A stretch of 64,000 bases of DNA from Anseranas semipalmata. Taxonomy: Eukaryota > Chordata > Aves > Anseriformes > Anseranatidae. Position 1 is the first letter of the stretch; each line of letters starts with the position of its first letter. The notes below the pieces were generated by a model, which made no database searches, was not told where the DNA came from, and saw only the letters and a list, made by a program, of their open reading frames with translations. The position numbers and the translations under genes are program-made. Shown one piece after another: positions 60,096-64,000 of this stretch. The stretch is taken from NCBI GenBank assembly GCA_013399115.1, contig VXAA01001099.1, positions 1-64,000 of the forward strand. Reading direction: 5' to 3'.

Positions 60096-61388
60096 AAGAC
60101 TATTGTTTTCACATCTTTGTCAGTCACAGATCTTCTACTTGTCAAGAGAAGTCAGCATTAGGAAACAAAAATTCTAACACAAGGCAGATTACTGTGGCCT
60201 GTTTTTTGTTTAATTAAATTACTTCAGAAATACAAAAATATGTCTAATTGGGTGTTGAATTTAAGTGAACTAAACAAAAACAACTTGCACATCACATATT
60301 ATATTATTAGTCTACAAGACTAGATTTAGCTTTCACATAGCCTCAGGTTTCTTTTTTGGTGTGTTAGATTATCTAAATAGATTTTTGCCTGCAGCACTTA
60401 TGTCTGCAAATCAGCTCTGCCCAGACCTGACCAAAAAATTATTCTTATCAAATTTCTCTAAGTGAAGAATTACAACTTTGATAGCCTCAGCTCTAATTCC
60501 AAGAAAAGGCTGTTACTATCAGGAAACCTGCAGTCATTTAGTGTACATTACTGAATAGGTTTTGTCAAGAGGCCAGAAGCTTGGGGAGCAGCTCCTGTGA
60601 TACAAAGGTTGTGATCCGAGATAAAGCATCAGAGCTCAGCAGAGCAGGCTCCTGTGCTCAGCTTTCTTCTCTCTTCCAGTCCCATACAACAGGGCAGGAG
60701 TTCATGGGGATAAAGCTTGTATTAGCCTATATTCCCAGGTGGTCAGAAACAGGTCTTGAATGTCTGCTGCTTTGTCTGCTTGAACAGGAAGGGGTGAGAG
60801 GATCTTTTTTGCCCAGCTGAGGGAAAGAAAAGGAAGAAAAGATACATCAGCAATGGGATCAGAAAGGAGCTTGTACTCTTAAAAAGCTTAATATTTTTCG
60901 GATATTTTGAATGACTGCTGTCAATTCCAACTGAAATCACAGTACAAGCATTCCTCAGAAATCAGCCTTTCTACTGCCTTTGCAGCCTCTTGCGCTGCTT
61001 GTTTGACCTCTCCAGCTGCCAAAAGCTTGACACTTTTATTTGAAAAAAAATTCAATCCCGCTATTCTCCATACTGAGTAATACTTCAGAAACAGATTAAA
61101 ACGAAAGCACCTTTTCGGTTCACTTTTCAGGTTGCCTTGTGCCTTTCTAAGAGATTGAACTCAGTGATACAAGCTCAGGAAATTAATCAAAATATTGACC
61201 CTGCCTCTCTAGAGCTGGCAATAGGCACAGAGATCTAGCTGCAAACATGATTGCAGGTAGTGTCTTAGCTATTGCTGCACTGAGGATTGATTAGCTGAAT
61301 CAGCTTGGCAGAGATATGATTATAATCTGAAGAGAGCTGGGGATTGTTTCAGGGGATAAGGCAAAGCTGCAATTAGGCTGCAGTTGTG

Positions 61389-61649
61389 GTATAAAGAGTA
61401 TGAGTCTCTGTTCTCTGGGATTTTGATGTAAATCAGTACAAACACAAGTGACCTGAGAGACTGAGTCACTGCAGTGCAGAGATGGGCAGGCTGTGCCAGC
61501 ATCCGTGGAGCAAGGCTCTCTCCTCTTCCTGAGGGAGGACAAGAGAGCATGCTTCGGGGATAACGGTGCCTGGGCGAACACAGAGCAACAGAAAGAAAGA
61601 TGTGAATGAGAGAGGACGGGATGTGAAAAGAACCAAAGTGGTTGAAAAG
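61389..61649 (+). other. Candidate TATA-like promoter and first exon
   Basis: GTATAAAGA lies at 61389-61397. About 100-220 bp downstream the sequence is clearly more GC- and CpG-rich (five CpGs within about 120 bp) than the kilobases around it. A usable donor (GAAAAG|GTATTG) falls at 61650. Together these could be the first exon of a non-coding or 5' UTR transcript on the plus strand. No start codon in it opens a long frame. A minus-strand frame of 127 codons (61320-61703) matches nothing I know. The whole reading is inference. Confidence 0.2.
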
Positions 61650-61892
61650 GTATTGGCTACTTATTTTCAGCAGAAATAAGGTCAGTGTTTGACTGCAGAA
61701 CAATTACAAGCAGATTACTGTGCAGAAGATCTTTTGGTTTAGCAAAGTATGTATGACTTTTTCTGAGGGTGTGATCTGTGCTCTTCACAAATGGGCTGAG
61801 AGGATGTTTGGTAGTTAGGGGCATGATGAGCAATAACTGAGATGCAGAAGTGGAAAGGTTTCACTCACAGCTCCCCTGCCCTGCATTGCCAG

Positions 61893-61948
61893 GCCCTCGG
61901 GAGTGAGTTGCTGAAGACGCCTTTCTGTCAGGAGCACGACACTACAAG
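61893..61948 (+). other. Candidate internal exon, 56 nt
   Basis: The acceptor region CTCCCCTGCCCTGCATTGCCAG ends at 61892 and the donor CTACAAG|GTAAAT follows at 61949. The 56 bases hold three CpGs, which is unusual here. Only one frame is open (ALGSELLKTPFCQEHDTT), but 18 codons prove nothing. It lies 243 bp after the possible donor at 61650, so both could belong to one transcript. Confidence 0.2.
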
Positions 61949-64000
61949 GTAAATGCAGTTCTGCCTAATGAAGTACTTGGTAAAGAATATCTCAACTGCT
62001 GGACAGCACTGAAGTCTTGCTAAAAGCTCTGCTAACATCTAGTACTAAAGAGAAAAAGGCGATGGCAAACATCCGAGTTTGAAGGTTTAGTTTGCTTTTA
62101 AGTTTCTGTTTCCAGACATTTAGCAAAACTAAAGTAAACAAATACATGGGCTTCAAGGTTTCTTTTCAAGTTAAGGAAACGAGGGTTTTCTCATGAAACT
62201 TTATTCTTTCTCATTTCATTCTTCCTTTTCCAGTGAATTCCAGCACATAGCTCAATGAACAATCAGGTGAAAATTAAAAGTAAAATAGCAAAGGAGGAAG
62301 AAAAAAGTTGTCCATGATATCTTTTTATTTCTTTTTTTTTTTTCATTTGTGGTGGGAACATAGAAGTGTGAGCTTAATTTTGATTTCTTAATTATTTCTG
62401 AGTTTTCTAACTTTTATAATTTTACATATGGCCTTTTCTTGTCATTGTTGTTTTGAAAATCAGTCAATACTGTTGACACCAATTTGGATCTCTGGCTTTT
62501 TTTTTTTTTTTTCCTCATTTGAGCTTTCCTATTTTCATTTGGGAGAACCAAAATATTTTGCATGTGAACATGTTTTTAATGTGTCAAATAATACTTGTTT
62601 ATGTCAATATTGGTAGAATAGAAGTCTCTCAAATTCATCTCTATCCTTTTTGCAGTCGAAGAAAAAGTCATAAAATCTTTCCACTAAATATGCAGGGGAG
62701 GTAATTTGTGCCCTCAAACCATTCAATAGTAGAAACAAAGTATGCAGGTTTGTTTTCTGTAGCTTGAAAGTAACAGTGCTATTCAAAATCAGAATTAGAA
62801 GAGCAGAAATAATAAAGCTCTTGTCTTCTAACCATGGTTGACTGTTGGTTTTTTTTCAGATACTTTGGTCTCAGGCAACTAATATTTGTTTCCTGTTACA
62901 AGCAATAGTACAAAGAATTTATTTCCCTTTAACTTCTTGAAAATAGAGTTTGTTTTGTTTTTCTTTGTTTTGTTTTGATTGTTTTGTATTTTATTCAGCA
63001 TCTGCTCTGGAAGGATACAAAAGAACTGCACTAAATATTCACATAAAATGAGTGCATAAAATGCACTCAAAACTGCAATGGAGATGCTTGTCTTATGATT
63101 TATTATTATTATTTTTTTTAGGTAGTCACTTTATTTTTTCTGTAATAGCCAGGAATCTGGCAGAGTAAAGGAAAGCAAGCATTTCCACTCCAAGTTTTGG
63201 CTGCATTAGAAAACAACTGTTTTAATAATTTGTTTATCTAGCCTCCCTGGCCTCCTGTCTCCTTCAGAGATTCATCAAGGAAATGACTGAAAATAAGAAG
63301 GAAGCTAAAAACCATTGAACTCAAAGCCCTGGGGTCAGAGCCTGGCTTAAATCACTATGAGAGACTCTGAACTGTGGTGTTAGCTCTGACCCCTCAACTA
63401 TGGCTATTGGTACTGCCTTTGTTAAATATAATTGGAAAAAGAGATATAGATTACAATACTTTGTCTGCAATACTCCTCAGAAGAACAGCAGAGAGTTACA
63501 TCAAACGTATGTCTTATATATTCAGTGTATTAGTAAAGAAAGAGACTGCTAAAATGGTGAAACCTTCCGTCTGTCTGTCTGATGATGCATTTCTGCCAGT
63601 TTTGTCAGATGGAAGGACAAAGGAAGTCGCTGGAGGAGCAACCTTGCTAGAGAATATGGCTGTTATTTTCAGTTCTATCTGCTCACAGCCATTTCTTCAA
63701 CAGCTCAGTCCCTTCCCAGAGGTAAAGGCCTTTCTGTCACTACACAAAAACCCAAAGGAGAAGAAAACAAAGACCCAATTTGCAATTTCACTAATCTTGG
63801 TTCATACTGCTTCGCAGCACAGTGACACTGATCCCAGACATTTTCTCTAGTAATCCCTGAACTCATAAGCAAGAACCACCATCTGAATAAAACTGTAATG
63901 CCAGTTACAGTGTCCAGACTGTGCTATTAGATTTCATAAATGTAGTCAGTGATATTGGAAACTTGTAGACAACAATCAATGTATTTTCCCCAATGTATTA
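61949..64000. other. AT-rich non-coding stretch to window end
   Basis: No recognisable gene or transposon. It contains a T-run at 62497-62512 and T-rich tracts near 62330 and 63110. A 158-codon plus-strand frame at 63374-63850 starts with a hydrophobic leader-like stretch (MVLALTPQLWLLVLPLLN) but then shows no domain. A frame that long is expected about once by chance in AT-rich sequence of this size. Confidence 0.55.

Larger units (their letters stand above)
57079..61388. other. AT-rich non-coding stretch
   Basis: No gene I can assign. It contains (CA)n at 57744-57762, A15 at 57981-57995, (AATAA)n at 58348-58379, T15 at 59306-59320 and a MIR-like relic at 59965-60095. A good splice acceptor (CTTTGTTGCCTTGCAG, ending 58441) opens an 82-codon frame to 58687, with an AATAAA at 58889. 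This could look like a terminal exon but is unsupported otherwise. Confidence 0.55.

Noticed and set aside
61320..61703. 127-codon minus-strand frame
   Set aside because: No recognisable motif, and a second frame overlaps it on the same strand. Composition explains it.
63374..63850. 158-codon plus-strand frame with a signal-peptide-like start
   Set aside because: No domain, no recognisable homology and no exon structure. With roughly 6% stop codons per position, about one such frame is expected by chance in a window this size.
1..64000. tRNA, rRNA, CRISPR or operon-type features
   Set aside because: No tRNA B-box, rRNA or regular spacer-repeat pattern was seen, and the sequence is clearly vertebrate nuclear DNA.

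Overview
This window reads as non-coding DNA from a bird genome. The main evidence is several CR1 LINE copies. Four retain the 3' end, and all four end in the avian-type octamer repeat (ATTCTGTG or ATTCTATG). One has lost its 3' end but still shows reverse-transcriptase coding with the FADD catalytic box. There is also a partial LTR of a type I associate with avian endogenous retroviruses. I cannot name the species. The bulk is AT-rich and CpG-poor, with many A/T homopolymers and short microsatellites, as expected for a gene desert or the inside of very long introns.

Layout. Bases 1-217 are a CpG-island fragment cut by the window edge and stop abruptly. From about 218 to 9.6 kb the DNA is AT-rich, with one CpG-enriched block (6.40-6.55 kb), one exon-shaped segment (7569-7651), a tandem decamer with forkhead-like cores (8.67-8.74 kb) and long A-runs. 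CR1 copies lie at 9597-10018 (+), 33624-34121 (-), 46105-46435 (-, RT part only), 48906-49250 (+) and 56972-57078 (-). A polypurine tract sits at 14.84-14.99 kb. A 5' LTR fragment at 51206-51780 contains an exact 80-bp tandem duplication. Two MIR-like SINE relics are at about 42.7 and 60.0 kb. A GC-rich but CpG-poor island lies at 56.33-56.66 kb, and a block with a TATA-like motif and good splice-site consensus lies at 61.39-61.95 kb.

Genes. I find no protein-coding gene I can recognise. The longest open frames are explained by repeats: 51242-51805 by the LTR, and the frames at 9.6, 33.7 and 46.0 kb by CR1 ORF2. The rest are of lengths expected by chance in AT-rich DNA. A few segments have good acceptor and donor consensus (7569-7651 +, 55048-55214 +, 55609-55652 -, 61893-61948 +). 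They are listed as low-confidence candidate exons. Only 55048-55214 has even mild coding evidence. I did not find a previously undescribed biological system. The observations most worth a second look are the CpG island at the left edge, the 61.4-61.95 kb transcript-like block, the LTR duplication, and CR1 copies whose ORF2 tails are still open.
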